From Ruegeria_C sp040830705 (GTDB lineage Bacteria; Pseudomonadota; Alphaproteobacteria; Rhodobacterales; Rhodobacteraceae): a stretch of DNA of 64,000 nucleotides. Positions within the stretch are counted from its first letter, which is position 1. The number at the start of each line of letters is the position of its first letter. The notes below the pieces were generated by a model. It was not told the DNA's origin, made no database searches, and saw nothing but the letters and a program-made list of their open reading frames with translations. Below are positions 7,749 to 16,147 of the stretch, piece after piece. A program made the position numbers and the translations under genes. The stretch is taken from assembly GCA_040830705.1 (NCBI GenBank), contig JBFOME010000005.1, positions 62,001-126,000 of the forward strand. Reading direction: 5' to 3'.

Positions 7749-8111
7749 ATGGAACAAGTCACCAATAAAACCAAATCTCCTGTACCAATCGAGGAAGTCA
7801 TTCGCAGAGTTTGGTCGGAGCCCGAATTTGCTGCACGGCTTGAAGCGGAACCAAACGCCGTTCTTCAGGAACTGGGGCACGTCATTCCTGATGGTGTTGA
7901 GATTCAAGTCGTACGGGACACCGAGACTGTTCGCAATATTCACGTCGCAGCGGGCCCATCTGACAACGCAGGAATCACTGACCGAGAGCTACTGCAAGCA
8001 GTTGGGGGCACGACGGTAATTTGCGGCGCCATTTCACTTTCTGTTGCCGCCACGGTAAGCGCAGGAAGCGCTATTGGAAGTGCGGCCATTACCATGGCAA
8101 CTTACGGCTAA
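7749..8111 (+). CDS. NHLP-type RiPP precursor peptide 2
   Basis: The 120-residue paralogue of the preceding gene lies 38 bases downstream in the same direction, with AAAGG before its ATG. The leader carries EEVIRRVWSEPEFAARLEAE, LQELGHVIPDGVEIQVV and NIHVAAGP, then GITDRELLQAVGG with Gly-Gly at 86-87, exactly the numbering of precursor 1. The core (88-120) begins TTVIC, again with its only cysteine at residue 92, and continues with small residues (Ala, Ser, Val, Ile, Thr, Gly), ending MATYG. Both peptides also start MEQ. The leaders have diverged strongly but stay in register, which suggests two products handled by one processing system. What that system is cannot be told from this window. 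Confidence 0.85.
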   Translation: MEQVTNKTKSPVPIEEVIRRVWSEPEFAARLEAEPNAVLQELGHVIPDGVEIQVVRDTETVRNIHVAAGPSDNAGITDRELLQAVGGTTVICGAISLSVAATVSAGSAIGSAAITMATYG

Positions 8112-8155
8112 GTCCTGTTGACAAAAGGGCTACAAAATTGCCGACAGACATGATT

Positions 8156-8186
8156 CAAGCTGGTATCAACGATAGAGACCAGCTTG
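8156..8186. terminator. hairpin between precursor 2 and the CapA gene
   Basis: A perfect 9-bp inverted repeat, CAAGCTGGT (8156-8164) and ACCAGCTTG (8178-8186), has a 13-base loop and lies between convergent stops. No U-run follows, so it is a likely but not certain terminator. Confidence 0.5.
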
Positions 8187-8201
8187 GCACGCGACTTGGG
8201 G

Positions 8202-9482
8202 TCAGAGATCCAAGCGTTCGATTTTCTGGAAGACACCCCCGTCAGCCTCATAGGCCCGCCAGCGCACCGGCGTTGCTCTGAGAGTGGTTATTTCGGCTCT
8301 ATCTTCGACTTTCTGCACTGTGATCTGCATGATCGTGCTGCGCGAGATGTGTTCATGTGCGAACCCCCACAGCAGGCTTCCAAGCGAATAGGCAATGGGT
8401 ACCGTCCGATCACCAGCCCTTGTGCGATACAGCTGAATAGGTTGGACCACATGCGGGTGATGGCAAACGATAAGATCCGCTCCGAAATCCGCCAGTTCCT
8501 GGGCCGCGATCTGCTGCGCCCGGCGGGGAAACAGCTCGAACTCGTGACCCCAGTGCAACATTGCGATCACGAAGTCACTACCACCCGCTTTCGCATTCGA
8601 TATCTGGGCCTTGAGAAGGGAGATATCAGGGGCTGCGTGTTTTGACGTCAGTTTCGCAATATTCACGCTATGCGCTTGACCCTCGGGAAGGGCGCGACCA
8701 TTGGTCCCCAGCGTGCAGGATGCAAAGCCGAACCTGATCCCGTTTCGTTCGAGCGTTCTGGCCATGTTGGCCTCTTCGGGCTGTTCATTGACCCCGACTT
8801 GCAGAATATCTCGGACGTTCAGGGCCTTGAGGGTGCATTCAATCCCCTCCACCCCCATGTCGTAGATGTGGTTATTCGCAAGGTTGAGAACATCAAAGAA
8901 CCTTCCCTGATGACTGGTCAGGGCCTCGAACTGGTCTTCTGACGCGCATTCCTTTGCAGGGTCCGCTCCTCCAATCACCTCATCTACCAGGGGCTGCGTT
9001 GTGACCGGTGACTCGTAGTTGGCCACCGCGATATCGGCCTTAAACAGCAGGTCTTGGACCTGAGTGTAGAGCTGATCTTTCGTCACTCCCGCCCTGTGGG
9101 TTCGGAGAATGTCGCCCACGAAGCTCAATGTAACACCGTCCGATGCCTCAGCGCCATCTTGCGCTGCGAGCCGAACCTCGCGCGCAGTCATGAACTCCGA
9201 TTGATCCAGATCGGCTTCGGGCAACTCAATCGGGTTCTTGCATTTGTAGGCCCAATACAGGCTATCCAGCACATTCATCTCGGGCATGTCGCTGGCCGCG
9301 CCCTTCCTCGGGTGCTTCCAGAATCCAAACCTCTCTGCTGCGGCAGTCACGACAGAGACCAAACCTTTGGCAACCGGGTTCGGGATGGCGAGGGTTTCAT
9401 AGGGCGTGTTCGGAACGAGCGGCACTTCGATACTTCTCACAGTCTTGTTGCGTGCAAACCAAGTGATGAAGGTAACCGTCAA
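8202..9482 (-). CDS. CapA-family (PGA_cap) metallophosphatase-like protein
   Basis: The product is about 426 residues if the TTG at 9480-9482 is used. No ATG gives a full-length alternative, so the start is uncertain. From residue 116 the CapA/PgsA phosphoesterase-like domain is clear: VTLSFVGDI (117-125), NYESPVT, NLANNHIYDMG (200-210), MLHWGHEF (308-315), HHPHVVQPI (341-349) and AYSLGSLLWGF. The first 115 residues are not recognised. CapA proteins are known from poly-gamma-glutamate capsule synthesis, but the ligase genes (capB, capC) are absent here. There is no signal peptide or membrane segment, so a cytoplasmic location is inferred. It converges on the two precursor genes inside the same islet. 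Whether it acts on their products is speculative. Confidence 0.8.
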   Translation of the reverse strand: MTVTFITWFARNKTVRSIEVPLVPNTPYETLAIPNPVAKGLVSVVTAAAERFGFWKHPRKGAASDMPEMNVLDSLYWAYKCKNPIELPEADLDQSEFMTAREVRLAAQDGAEASDGVTLSFVGDILRTHRAGVTKDQLYTQVQDLLFKADIAVANYESPVTTQPLVDEVIGGADPAKECASEDQFEALTSHQGRFFDVLNLANNHIYDMGVEGIECTLKALNVRDILQVGVNEQPEEANMARTLERNGIRFGFASCTLGTNGRALPEGQAHSVNIAKLTSKHAAPDISLLKAQISNAKAGGSDFVIAMLHWGHEFELFPRRAQQIAAQELADFGADLIVCHHPHVVQPIQLYRTRAGDRTVPIAYSLGSLLWGFAHEHISRSTIMQITVQKVEDRAEITTLRATPVRWRAYEADGGVFQKIERLDL

Positions 9483-9632
9483 CTCGGCAGATCAGAAACA
9501 CTATATTCAATTCGATCGAGTCGGCGTTGCAATCTAGCGCCCAAGTAGGCACGCCGGAACACAATCCTCAAAACCCGCGAAACAGACCCGCACTTCCCAA
9601 TGCCGCAGCCGATCACGGCCGAGCGCACAAAC

Positions 9633-10187
9633 TCAACGCGGACTGCGCTTCGCCAAGATGCGCTGCAAGGTTCGACGGTGCATGTTTAGCCTGCGTGCCG
9701 TCTCGCTCACATTGCGATCACATAACTCATAGACCCGTTGGATGTGTTCCCAACGCACGCGGTCCGCACTCATCGGGTTTTCCGGCGGCGGTGGCAATTC
9801 ATCGCTGCCCGCAAGCAAGGCGTTCATGATGTCGGTGGCATCCGCAGGTTTCGACAAGTAGTCAGTTGCACCGATCTTGACCGCGGCCACGGCGGTGGCA
9901 ATCGCGCCATAGCCGGTCAGGACCACGACGCGGCAGTCGGGGCGTTTCTCGCGCAGAACCTCGACCACATCCAGGCCATTGCCGTCCTCCAAACGCAGAT
10001 CGACCACCGCGTAGGCAGGCGGGCGGGCCGTTGCGATGGCGCGCCCTGCGGCGACGGAACCGGCCGTTTCAATCTCGAAGCCGCGCTTTTCCATAGCTTT
10101 GGCCAAGCGCCTCAGAAACGGCTCGTCATCGTCAACCAGCAAGAGAGATTTGTCGGGCCCGATTTCAAGCTGAGAGGTGTCGGCCAT
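9633..10187 (-). CDS. regA: redox response regulator RegA (PrrA/ActR)
   Basis: The 184-residue product matches the two-domain RegA/PrrA/ActR regulator. The receiver domain has the acidic pocket VDDDEP (18-23), phospho-acceptor D63 in VVDLRLEDGNG, the conserved threonine in VVLTGYGA, and the lysine in YLSKPAD. A proline-rich hinge (ELPPPPENPMS) leads to a Fis-type helix-turn-helix (ISETARRLN-like segment, then HRRTLQRILAK). RegA controls photosynthesis, respiration, nitrogen and carbon fixation genes in Rhodobacterales in response to redox state. It sits downstream of senC, with the cognate kinase gene regB divergent, the classic arrangement. Confidence 0.96.
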   Translation of the reverse strand: MADTSQLEIGPDKSLLLVDDDEPFLRRLAKAMEKRGFEIETAGSVAAGRAIATARPPAYAVVDLRLEDGNGLDVVEVLREKRPDCRVVVLTGYGAIATAVAAVKIGATDYLSKPADATDIMNALLAGSDELPPPPENPMSADRVRWEHIQRVYELCDRNVSETARRLNMHRRTLQRILAKRSPR

Positions 10188-10273
10188 GGTTTTTCATTCC
10201 ATTGTTCTTTGGGCTCGATGTGGCTGCGCCGAGTATTAACGGCACAACCTGAAAGGTCAAACGCGGCAACGGG

Positions 10274-10894
10274 TCACGCAGCGTCCAGAAAGCAGCCGAT
10301 CTGGTCAGCCATTATTTCTGGCTCAATCTCGCGCCGGAAAAACTCGACAAACCCGTGTTCGGGCAGCACCAGATAGGTGAAGGTCGAATGATCGACCAGA
10401 TAGAACTCGTCAGACTTATCCTGCGCTTTGTAGTAGGTCTTATAGGCCTTGCTGGCCGCTTTGACCTGCTCCAGTGAACCTGTCAGTCCGATAAGCCGCT
10501 CATGCAGGTTCTCGGCGTAATCGCCAACGACCTCGGGCGTGTCCCGGTCTGGATCGATCGAGATGAAAACCGGCGTCACCATCTGCCCGCGGCCTTCAAG
10601 CACATCCACTGCGTCCGCGTTGCGAGACATATCGAAGGGACAGACATCGGGACAGAACGTATAGCCAAAATAGATCAGCGCCGGTTCCTTGATCACATCG
10701 GCATCGGTAACGGTCTGGCCGTCAGCGTTGACCAGTTCGAAGGGCCCTCCAATCGCGCCCGCCCCGCCCGCGACCTGGCTGGCACGGCATTGTGCGAACT
10801 GATCATCCGACTGCCCTCCCCGTGTCATGAACCATGTTGTGGCAAGCAACAGCACCACAAAGATGGCTGCCAGGATTGCATAGAGACGGGGCAT
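10274..10894 (-). CDS. senC: SCO1/SenC copper chaperone
   Basis: The 206-residue membrane-anchored periplasmic protein has a single N-terminal membrane segment (about residues 5-23) and a thioredoxin-like domain. The copper-binding motif CPDVC (C81, C85) lies in YFGYTFCPDVCPFDMS, and the distal histidine is in LVDHSTFTYLV. SenC/PrrC delivers copper to cytochrome c oxidase and modulates Reg/Prr signalling. It is encoded between regA (downstream, same strand) and regB (divergent), as in Rhodobacter. The 86-base gap to regA allows a shared transcript. Confidence 0.94.
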   Translation of the reverse strand: MPRLYAILAAIFVVLLLATTWFMTRGGQSDDQFAQCRASQVAGGAGAIGGPFELVNADGQTVTDADVIKEPALIYFGYTFCPDVCPFDMSRNADAVDVLEGRGQMVTPVFISIDPDRDTPEVVGDYAENLHERLIGLTGSLEQVKAASKAYKTYYKAQDKSDEFYLVDHSTFTYLVLPEHGFVEFFRREIEPEIMADQIGCFLDAA

Positions 10895-10920
10895 GGCATT
10901 GAACCTCTAAGAATGAGATG

Positions 10921-10949
10921 TTGAACATACTGGCCGTGAGACCTATCAA
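10921..10949 (+). promoter_or_regulatory. candidate regB promoter
   Basis: TTGAAC (10921-10926) and TATCAA (10944-10949) are separated by 17 bases, 35 bases upstream of the regB ATG, within the 90-bp senC/regB divergent region. Each box matches the sigma-70 consensus at four of six positions. This is a pattern match only. Confidence 0.4.
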
Positions 10950-10984
10950 CTTGGTCGGCCTTTGCAACGGGACATAGTTGACCA

Positions 10985-12382
10985 ATGGCGATTTCCAATA
11001 GCAACCTCTGGCGCGGCCAGGAACGCAGCGGCTGGATTCGACTGCGCACGCTGATTTTGCTGCGCTGGGTCGCGATCATTGGGCAATTGGGTGCGATCAC
11101 CGTCGCCCAGCGCGTCTATCACCTGCAGCTTGAGCTGGCGCTGTGTTATCTCGCCGTCGGGATTTCGGTCATTGGCAACCTGATCGCGATTTTCATATTT
11201 CCCGAGAACAAGCGCCTAACGGAATTCGAGAACTTTCTGATGGTCCTGTTTGATCTGCTGCAGTTGGGCTCACTGCTGTATCTGACCGGCGGTCTCAACA
11301 ACCCGTTTGCGCTACTGCTTTTGGGGCCGGTGACAATCTCGGCAAACGTCCTAGGGCTGCGCTCGACCCTGATCATCGGAGGTACGGCGATCCTGCTGGT
11401 GACGCTGCTGTCCGAGTTTTATCTGCCATTGCGCACCGCAAGCGGGATGATCCTGCAAGATGCCGACATCTTTGTCTTTGGCAATTGGATCGCCATCATC
11501 ATCGCGATCATCTTTCTGGGCCTCTATTCCTACCGGATCAGCACCGAAGCGCAGTCCATGTCAGAAGCATTGTCAGCGACACATATGGCGCTCGCACGGG
11601 AACAGAAGCTCACCGATCTGGGCGGTGTTGTCGCGGCAGCCGCACATGAGTTGGGGACACCGCTGGCCACCATAAAGCTAACCAGTTCCGAACTGATCGA
11701 AGAGTTGGATGACCACCCCGACCTGCGCGAGGATGCCGCCCTCATCCGCGAACAGGCCGATCGGTGCCGGGACATTCTGCGCAACATGGGCCGCGCCGGG
11801 AAAGACGATCTGCATTTGCGGCAGGCGCCGCTGTCGACCGTTATTCACGAATCCGCCGAACCGCATCTGGATCGCGGTAAAGAGGTGCATTTCCACGAAG
11901 GTCCCGGCGAGGGCGGCGATATGCAACAACCGTCGATCCTGCGCCAGCCCGAAGTGATCCACGGGCTGCGAAACCTGATTCAGAATGGGGTCGATTTCGC
12001 CCGAAACTCGGTCTGGATCGAATCCGAGTGGACCGAAGACAAGATCGTCATACGCATTATGGATGACGGGCGAGGCTATCCCCCGCATCTGATCCGCCGG
12101 ATCGGTGATCCGTTCATGCGACGTCGGCGGGGTGAAAGCGAGCAGCGAACCAGACCGGAATATGAGGGGATGGGGCTTGGCCTGTTTATCGCCAAGACCC
12201 TGCTGGAACGCAGCGGTGCTACGCTGTCTTTCGCCAATGGCTGGGACCCGAACCAAACGCTCAGCACATCACCCGAAAGGCTCGGTGCCATCGTTCAGGT
12301 GGTCTGGCCGCGCAGCAAGCTTGACGCGCGCATGGGTGCAAACCGCGTGCCACTGGGCCGAAACCAGCAGATTCCTGTCTGA
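10985..12382 (+). CDS. regB: redox sensor histidine kinase RegB (PrrB/ActS)
   Basis: The 465-residue membrane kinase has about six N-terminal membrane helices (residues 25-180). The ubiquinone-binding loop GGLNNPF (102-108) lies between helices. The H-box AAAAHELGTPLATIKL carries H221. The redox-active cysteine is C261 in ADRCRDILRNMG. The ATPase domain follows, with N and G boxes (GLRNLIQNGVDFA, MDDGRGYP, GMGLGLFIAKTLLERSG). RegB phosphorylates RegA when the quinone pool is reduced. All known sensing residues are present, so the system looks functional. It is divergent from senC-regA. Confidence 0.96.
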   Translation: MAISNSNLWRGQERSGWIRLRTLILLRWVAIIGQLGAITVAQRVYHLQLELALCYLAVGISVIGNLIAIFIFPENKRLTEFENFLMVLFDLLQLGSLLYLTGGLNNPFALLLLGPVTISANVLGLRSTLIIGGTAILLVTLLSEFYLPLRTASGMILQDADIFVFGNWIAIIIAIIFLGLYSYRISTEAQSMSEALSATHMALAREQKLTDLGGVVAAAAHELGTPLATIKLTSSELIEELDDHPDLREDAALIREQADRCRDILRNMGRAGKDDLHLRQAPLSTVIHESAEPHLDRGKEVHFHEGPGEGGDMQQPSILRQPEVIHGLRNLIQNGVDFARNSVWIESEWTEDKIVIRIMDDGRGYPPHLIRRIGDPFMRRRRGESEQRTRPEYEGMGLGLFIAKTLLERSGATLSFANGWDPNQTLSTSPERLGAIVQVVWPRSKLDARMGANRVPLGRNQQIPV

Positions 12383-12445
12383 TTAAGCCTCTGTTAACTT
12401 CTCTCGGTCCAGTGTCGCCAGTACGATTTCGACGGGGGACCGGAG

Positions 12446-13951
12446 ATGGCAGCAGGCGACTGGATCACGCTGGCAAGCATTTGTGTGCTCTCTGCCATAT
12501 TGGCTGCGCTCTGGATTTCGCCAACCCGTGCGCTGGCGGGGCCAGGTCGACATCTGCTACGTTTCAACCCGCGCCGAAAGATCGTCTATCTTTTTGATGG
12601 CGAAGACCTGATCGGTATGTCCGATAGCGGCCCCGACCCGAAAGATCCGGTGGCCGATTGGGAAACGCTGCACGCACATCTGTCCGTTGACTTTCCTGGC
12701 TTTCCCGACAGCCCCGAAATCGTCCGGAAACACGGTGAAATCCGGGTGCCCCCAATCGATGGCGGCAACCAGACCGAGGTGTTCTGTGAATGGATCGATG
12801 GCGTCACACGGGTGGAACTGCGGGCCGCCCGCCCCGACGCAGCCTGCGACGAGACCGCGCCAATGCAACGCGCCATGGAAAAAGCGCCCTATCCCGTCTG
12901 GTATCTGGACGGCTTCAACCGGGTCAAATGGTGCAACACGGCCTATAGCGTGCTTGCCCGCAAAGTGCGGGACGACCGGCCCAGACTGGAAGAGCCGTTT
13001 TTTCCTGACCCGCAATCCCTTGGCGCACTTGGCCGCAAGAAACGCCTGACAATCGAAACCGAGAACGGTCAGCACAAGCTTTGGTACGATCTGACAGCGC
13101 TGGAACAGCAGGGTGGCTACCTGTGTTACGCCGTTGATGCCCATGCGGTGGTCGAGGCGGAGATTGCGCGCCGTGATTTCGTGCAAACCCTGTCAAAAAC
13201 CTTTGCGCAACTCTCCACCGGACTCGCAATTTTCGACCGCAATCAGAAGCTTGCGCTGTTCAATCCCGCGCTGACCGATCTGACGGCCCTTCCCATCGAC
13301 TTTCTCAGTGGGCGGCCGAGTGTCGCCAGTTTTTTCGACCGGCTGCGCAACAACAACATGATGCCCGAACCCAAAAGCTACAGCAGTTGGCGCCACCAGA
13401 TGGACGCATTGCTGGAAGCAGCAGCCAACGGACACTATCAGGAAACCTGGTCATTGCCTTCCGGCTCGGTCTATTCGGTCAGCGGACGACCGCATCCCGA
13501 TGGCGCGGTGGCCTTTCTATTCGAGGATATCACCGCCGAGATCACTCTCACCCGTCGTTTCCGCGCAGATATGGAGCTCGGGCAGACCATCCTCGATCAC
13601 CTGAACGAAGCCATCTCGGTATTCTCAGCCGATGGCACGCTGAGCTATTGCAACCGCGCCTTTCGCACCCTGTGGGAGGTGGACCCGGATGAAAGCTTCG
13701 ACCAAACCTCGGTTCTGGATGCGACCCGCATATGGCAAGAGCGCTGCGCTGCCACGCCCGTCTGGGGCGACATCCGCGATTTTGTTGCCTCGCGCGAACA
13801 TCGCGGCGACTGGTGGGCGCAGGTTCAGCTTCGGAAGGGACATCAGCTTACCGTCACGGTCAGCCCACTGCCCAACATGGCGACAATGGTAAGTTTCACC
13901 CATGACGTCACACCTGCGGGTTCGCAAAACAAGCTGCTCGCCCGGGCCTGA
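12446..13951 (+). CDS. membrane-anchored multi-PAS protein without kinase domain
   Basis: The 501-residue product has one N-terminal membrane segment (about residues 7-25) and about three PAS-like repeats. The first is near 145-230 (PYPVWYLDGFNRVKWCN). The second is near 250-365 (FAQLSTGLAIFDRNQKLALFNPA). The third is near 380-480 (HLNEAISVFSADGTLSYCNRAF). The protein ends soon after VSFTHDVT, with no histidine kinase, cyclase or phosphatase domain. It could be a sensory partner of RegB or of an unlinked enzyme. Its position between regB and tsaE suggests co-transcription (63 bases after regB). The function is not known. Confidence 0.78.
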   Translation: MAAGDWITLASICVLSAILAALWISPTRALAGPGRHLLRFNPRRKIVYLFDGEDLIGMSDSGPDPKDPVADWETLHAHLSVDFPGFPDSPEIVRKHGEIRVPPIDGGNQTEVFCEWIDGVTRVELRAARPDAACDETAPMQRAMEKAPYPVWYLDGFNRVKWCNTAYSVLARKVRDDRPRLEEPFFPDPQSLGALGRKKRLTIETENGQHKLWYDLTALEQQGGYLCYAVDAHAVVEAEIARRDFVQTLSKTFAQLSTGLAIFDRNQKLALFNPALTDLTALPIDFLSGRPSVASFFDRLRNNNMMPEPKSYSSWRHQMDALLEAAANGHYQETWSLPSGSVYSVSGRPHPDGAVAFLFEDITAEITLTRRFRADMELGQTILDHLNEAISVFSADGTLSYCNRAFRTLWEVDPDESFDQTSVLDATRIWQERCAATPVWGDIRDFVASREHRGDWWAQVQLRKGHQLTVTVSPLPNMATMVSFTHDVTPAGSQNKLLARA

Positions 13952-13992
13952 ACTGGCTTGCAGCCGGATTGTGCCAGCGTCATTGTGGCGCC

Positions 13993-14475
13993 ATGAATTC
14001 GGGCAGGTCATCGACACTCATCAAATGCGCGCGCTCCCCCGCCGAAACGGCGGCGCTGGCGGGGATTTTAGGCCCGGCTCTGAAGCCGGGTGACTGCCTG
14101 CTGCTGACTGGCCCGATCGGCAGCGGCAAGACGCATTTCGCCCGGCATCTGATCCAGAACCTGTTGATCGAGATCGAGGATGTACCCTCGCCCACCTATA
14201 CGTTGGTCCAGAGCTATGAAACGCGCCTGGGCGAGCTCTGGCATGCGGATCTTTACCGTCTGACTGGCACCAGCGAGATCGAAGAACTTGGCCTGACCGA
14301 TGCGTTCGAGACCGCGATCTGCCTCATCGAATGGCCTGATCGCCTTGCCGAATTGACGCCGGATGCAGCCCTGCATATCACTTTCGAGGCCGATCCCGAT
14401 CAACCCGAGACCCGCACGCTGAGTTTTGCGTGGACCGATCCCAAATGGAAGCAACGGCTGGACGGCTTGGCATGA
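13993..14475 (+). CDS. tsaE: tRNA threonylcarbamoyladenosine biosynthesis ATPase TsaE
   Basis: The product is 160 residues from the ATG at 13993, and an upstream TTG at 13969 is less likely. The P-loop LTGPIGSGKTHFARHL, the PSPTYTLVQSYE block, the HADLYRL motif and LIEWPDRL are diagnostic of TsaE, which supports TsaD/TsaB in t6A formation. Its stop overlaps the following kinase start (ATGA at 14472-14475). It begins a chain of overlapping genes through addA. Confidence 0.95.
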   Translation: MNSGRSSTLIKCARSPAETAALAGILGPALKPGDCLLLTGPIGSGKTHFARHLIQNLLIEIEDVPSPTYTLVQSYETRLGELWHADLYRLTGTSEIEELGLTDAFETAICLIEWPDRLAELTPDAALHITFEADPDQPETRTLSFAWTDPKWKQRLDGLA

Positions 14476-15476
14476 GCGACCGGCAGACAACGCTGACAGG
14501 ATTTCTTCGGCAACAGGGTCTTCAGGATGCACAGACTATGTCGCTGGCCGGGGATGCCTCGAACCGTCGCTATTTGCGCCTGACCGACCCGGCCTCGGGC
14601 ATCCGGCGGATCGTCATGGATGCGCCGCCCGAGAACGGAGAGGATGTCAGACCGTTCCAGAACATCGCGAACTACCTGCGAAAAGCAGGGCTGAGCGCGC
14701 CGGAAATCTACGCGGCGAACCCCGATACTGGCTTTCTGCTGCTCGAAGATCTGGGCGACGATCTTTTCGCACGCCTGATTGCTCGCGAAGGATCGCTAGA
14801 ACAGCCCCTCTATCAAGCCGCGGCGGATGTTTTGCTCGCGCTTCGGTCGCTTCCGGCACCTGACCTGGCGGAACCCGACGCCGCCGACCTTGCAGTCATG
14901 ACCGAAATCGCCTTTCACAAATACGCCGCACCGATAACCGCAGGCGAGCAAGCACCGGCTCAGGCCGAGTTTCTGGTCCGGTTCCGCGAGATTCTTGACA
15001 AGCAGCTGTCCGGACAATCGGTTCTGGCGCTGCGCGACTACCACGCCGAAAACCTGATCTGGCTGCCGGACCGGGCCGGCCCGGCCCGCGTTGGTCTGCT
15101 TGATTTCCAGGATGCGTTTCTGTGTCATCCGGCATATGATCTCGTGTCGCTTCTGCAGGATGCCAGGCGCGACGTCACGCCCGAAACCGAGGCCGAAACG
15201 ATCCGCTATTACATCGCGCACACCGGCTGCGACACCGCGGAGTTCACCACCGCCTATGCAGTGCTGGGTGCCCAGCGCAACCTGCGCATTCTTGGTGTCT
15301 TCGGCAGGCTTTGCAGCGACTACGGCAAACCACAGTATCTGGATTTGGTTCTACGGGTCTGGAACCATCTGATGCGCGATCTCGATCATCCGGCGCTGCG
15401 GCCCGTGGCCGGCCTGCTCGTCGACAGCCTGCCCGAACCCACGCCGGAAAACTTGTCGAGGCTCAAGCACACATGA
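14472..15476 (+). CDS. amgK: N-acetylmuramate/N-acetylglucosamine-type sugar kinase (AmgK-like)
   Basis: The 334-residue aminoglycoside-phosphotransferase-fold protein has the catalytic loop LRDYHAENLIWLP, the metal-binding LLDFQDAFLCHPAYDLVSLLQDAR, and the N-terminal LAGDASNRRYLRL. Paired directly with a MurU-like nucleotidyltransferase it fits AmgK, which phosphorylates MurNAc or GlcNAc at C1 in peptidoglycan recycling. The assignment rests on the fold plus the neighbour. The start is set by the ATGA overlap with tsaE, and the stop overlaps the murU start in the same way. Confidence 0.88.
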   Translation: MSDRQTTLTGFLRQQGLQDAQTMSLAGDASNRRYLRLTDPASGIRRIVMDAPPENGEDVRPFQNIANYLRKAGLSAPEIYAANPDTGFLLLEDLGDDLFARLIAREGSLEQPLYQAAADVLLALRSLPAPDLAEPDAADLAVMTEIAFHKYAAPITAGEQAPAQAEFLVRFREILDKQLSGQSVLALRDYHAENLIWLPDRAGPARVGLLDFQDAFLCHPAYDLVSLLQDARRDVTPETEAETIRYYIAHTGCDTAEFTTAYAVLGAQRNLRILGVFGRLCSDYGKPQYLDLVLRVWNHLMRDLDHPALRPVAGLLVDSLPEPTPENLSRLKHT

Positions 15477-16147
15477 CCAATATCCTGCTATTCGCCGCCG
15501 GTTTCGGTACGAGGATGGGCGCGCTGACACGGGATCGCCCCAAGCCGCTGATCCCGGTCGCGGGCCGGGCGCTGATCGACCACACGCTGGACCTGGCGTG
15601 TGCCGTCCAGCCGGGGCTGATCGCCGCCAATCTTCACTACAAGGCCGACATGCTGGCCGCGCATCTTGAGCCAAAGGGTATTGCGGTAAACATTGAGCAG
15701 CCCGATATCCTTGAGACTGGCGGCGGACTGCGTGCCGCCCTACCCCTGCTGGGCTCTGCCCCGGTGGTCACCATGAATACCGATGCGATCTGGTACGGCA
15801 CCAACCCCATCGCGCAGCTGCTGGACGCATGGGAACCGGACCGGATGGACGCGCTTCTCATGTGCGTTCCAGTCGAGCAGGCACTCGGGCATGCCGGGCA
15901 AGGCGACTTCACCCGCGATAGCACCGGGCGTATCGCCCGTGGCAGCGGCCTGATCTATGGCGGCGTGCAAATTCTCAAGACCGAACGACTGGCCGAAATT
16001 GATGCGGATGCGTTTTCACTCAACCGGCTTTGGGACCTGATGCTGGCAGATCGCCGCCTTTTTGCGCTGCGCTATTCTGGCAGTTGGTGCGATGTGGGCT
16101 CGCCCGATGGCATAACATTGGCCGAAACGCTGCTTGCCGATGTTTGA
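15473..16147 (+). CDS. murU: MurNAc-1-phosphate uridylyltransferase-like nucleotidyltransferase (MurU)
   Basis: The 224-residue product has the sugar nucleotidyltransferase signature FAAGFGTRMGALTRDRPKPL (about residues 7-26) and VTMNTDAIWYG in place of the metal-binding aspartate block. MurU makes UDP-MurNAc from MurNAc-1-P and UTP, the next step after AmgK, bypassing de novo synthesis and the fosfomycin target MurA. The start at 15473 overlaps the kinase stop, and longer upstream readings lie inside amgK. The end overlaps addB by eight bases. Confidence 0.88.
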   Translation: MTNILLFAAGFGTRMGALTRDRPKPLIPVAGRALIDHTLDLACAVQPGLIAANLHYKADMLAAHLEPKGIAVNIEQPDILETGGGLRAALPLLGSAPVVTMNTDAIWYGTNPIAQLLDAWEPDRMDALLMCVPVEQALGHAGQGDFTRDSTGRIARGSGLIYGGVQILKTERLAEIDADAFSLNRLWDLMLADRRLFALRYSGSWCDVGSPDGITLAETLLADV

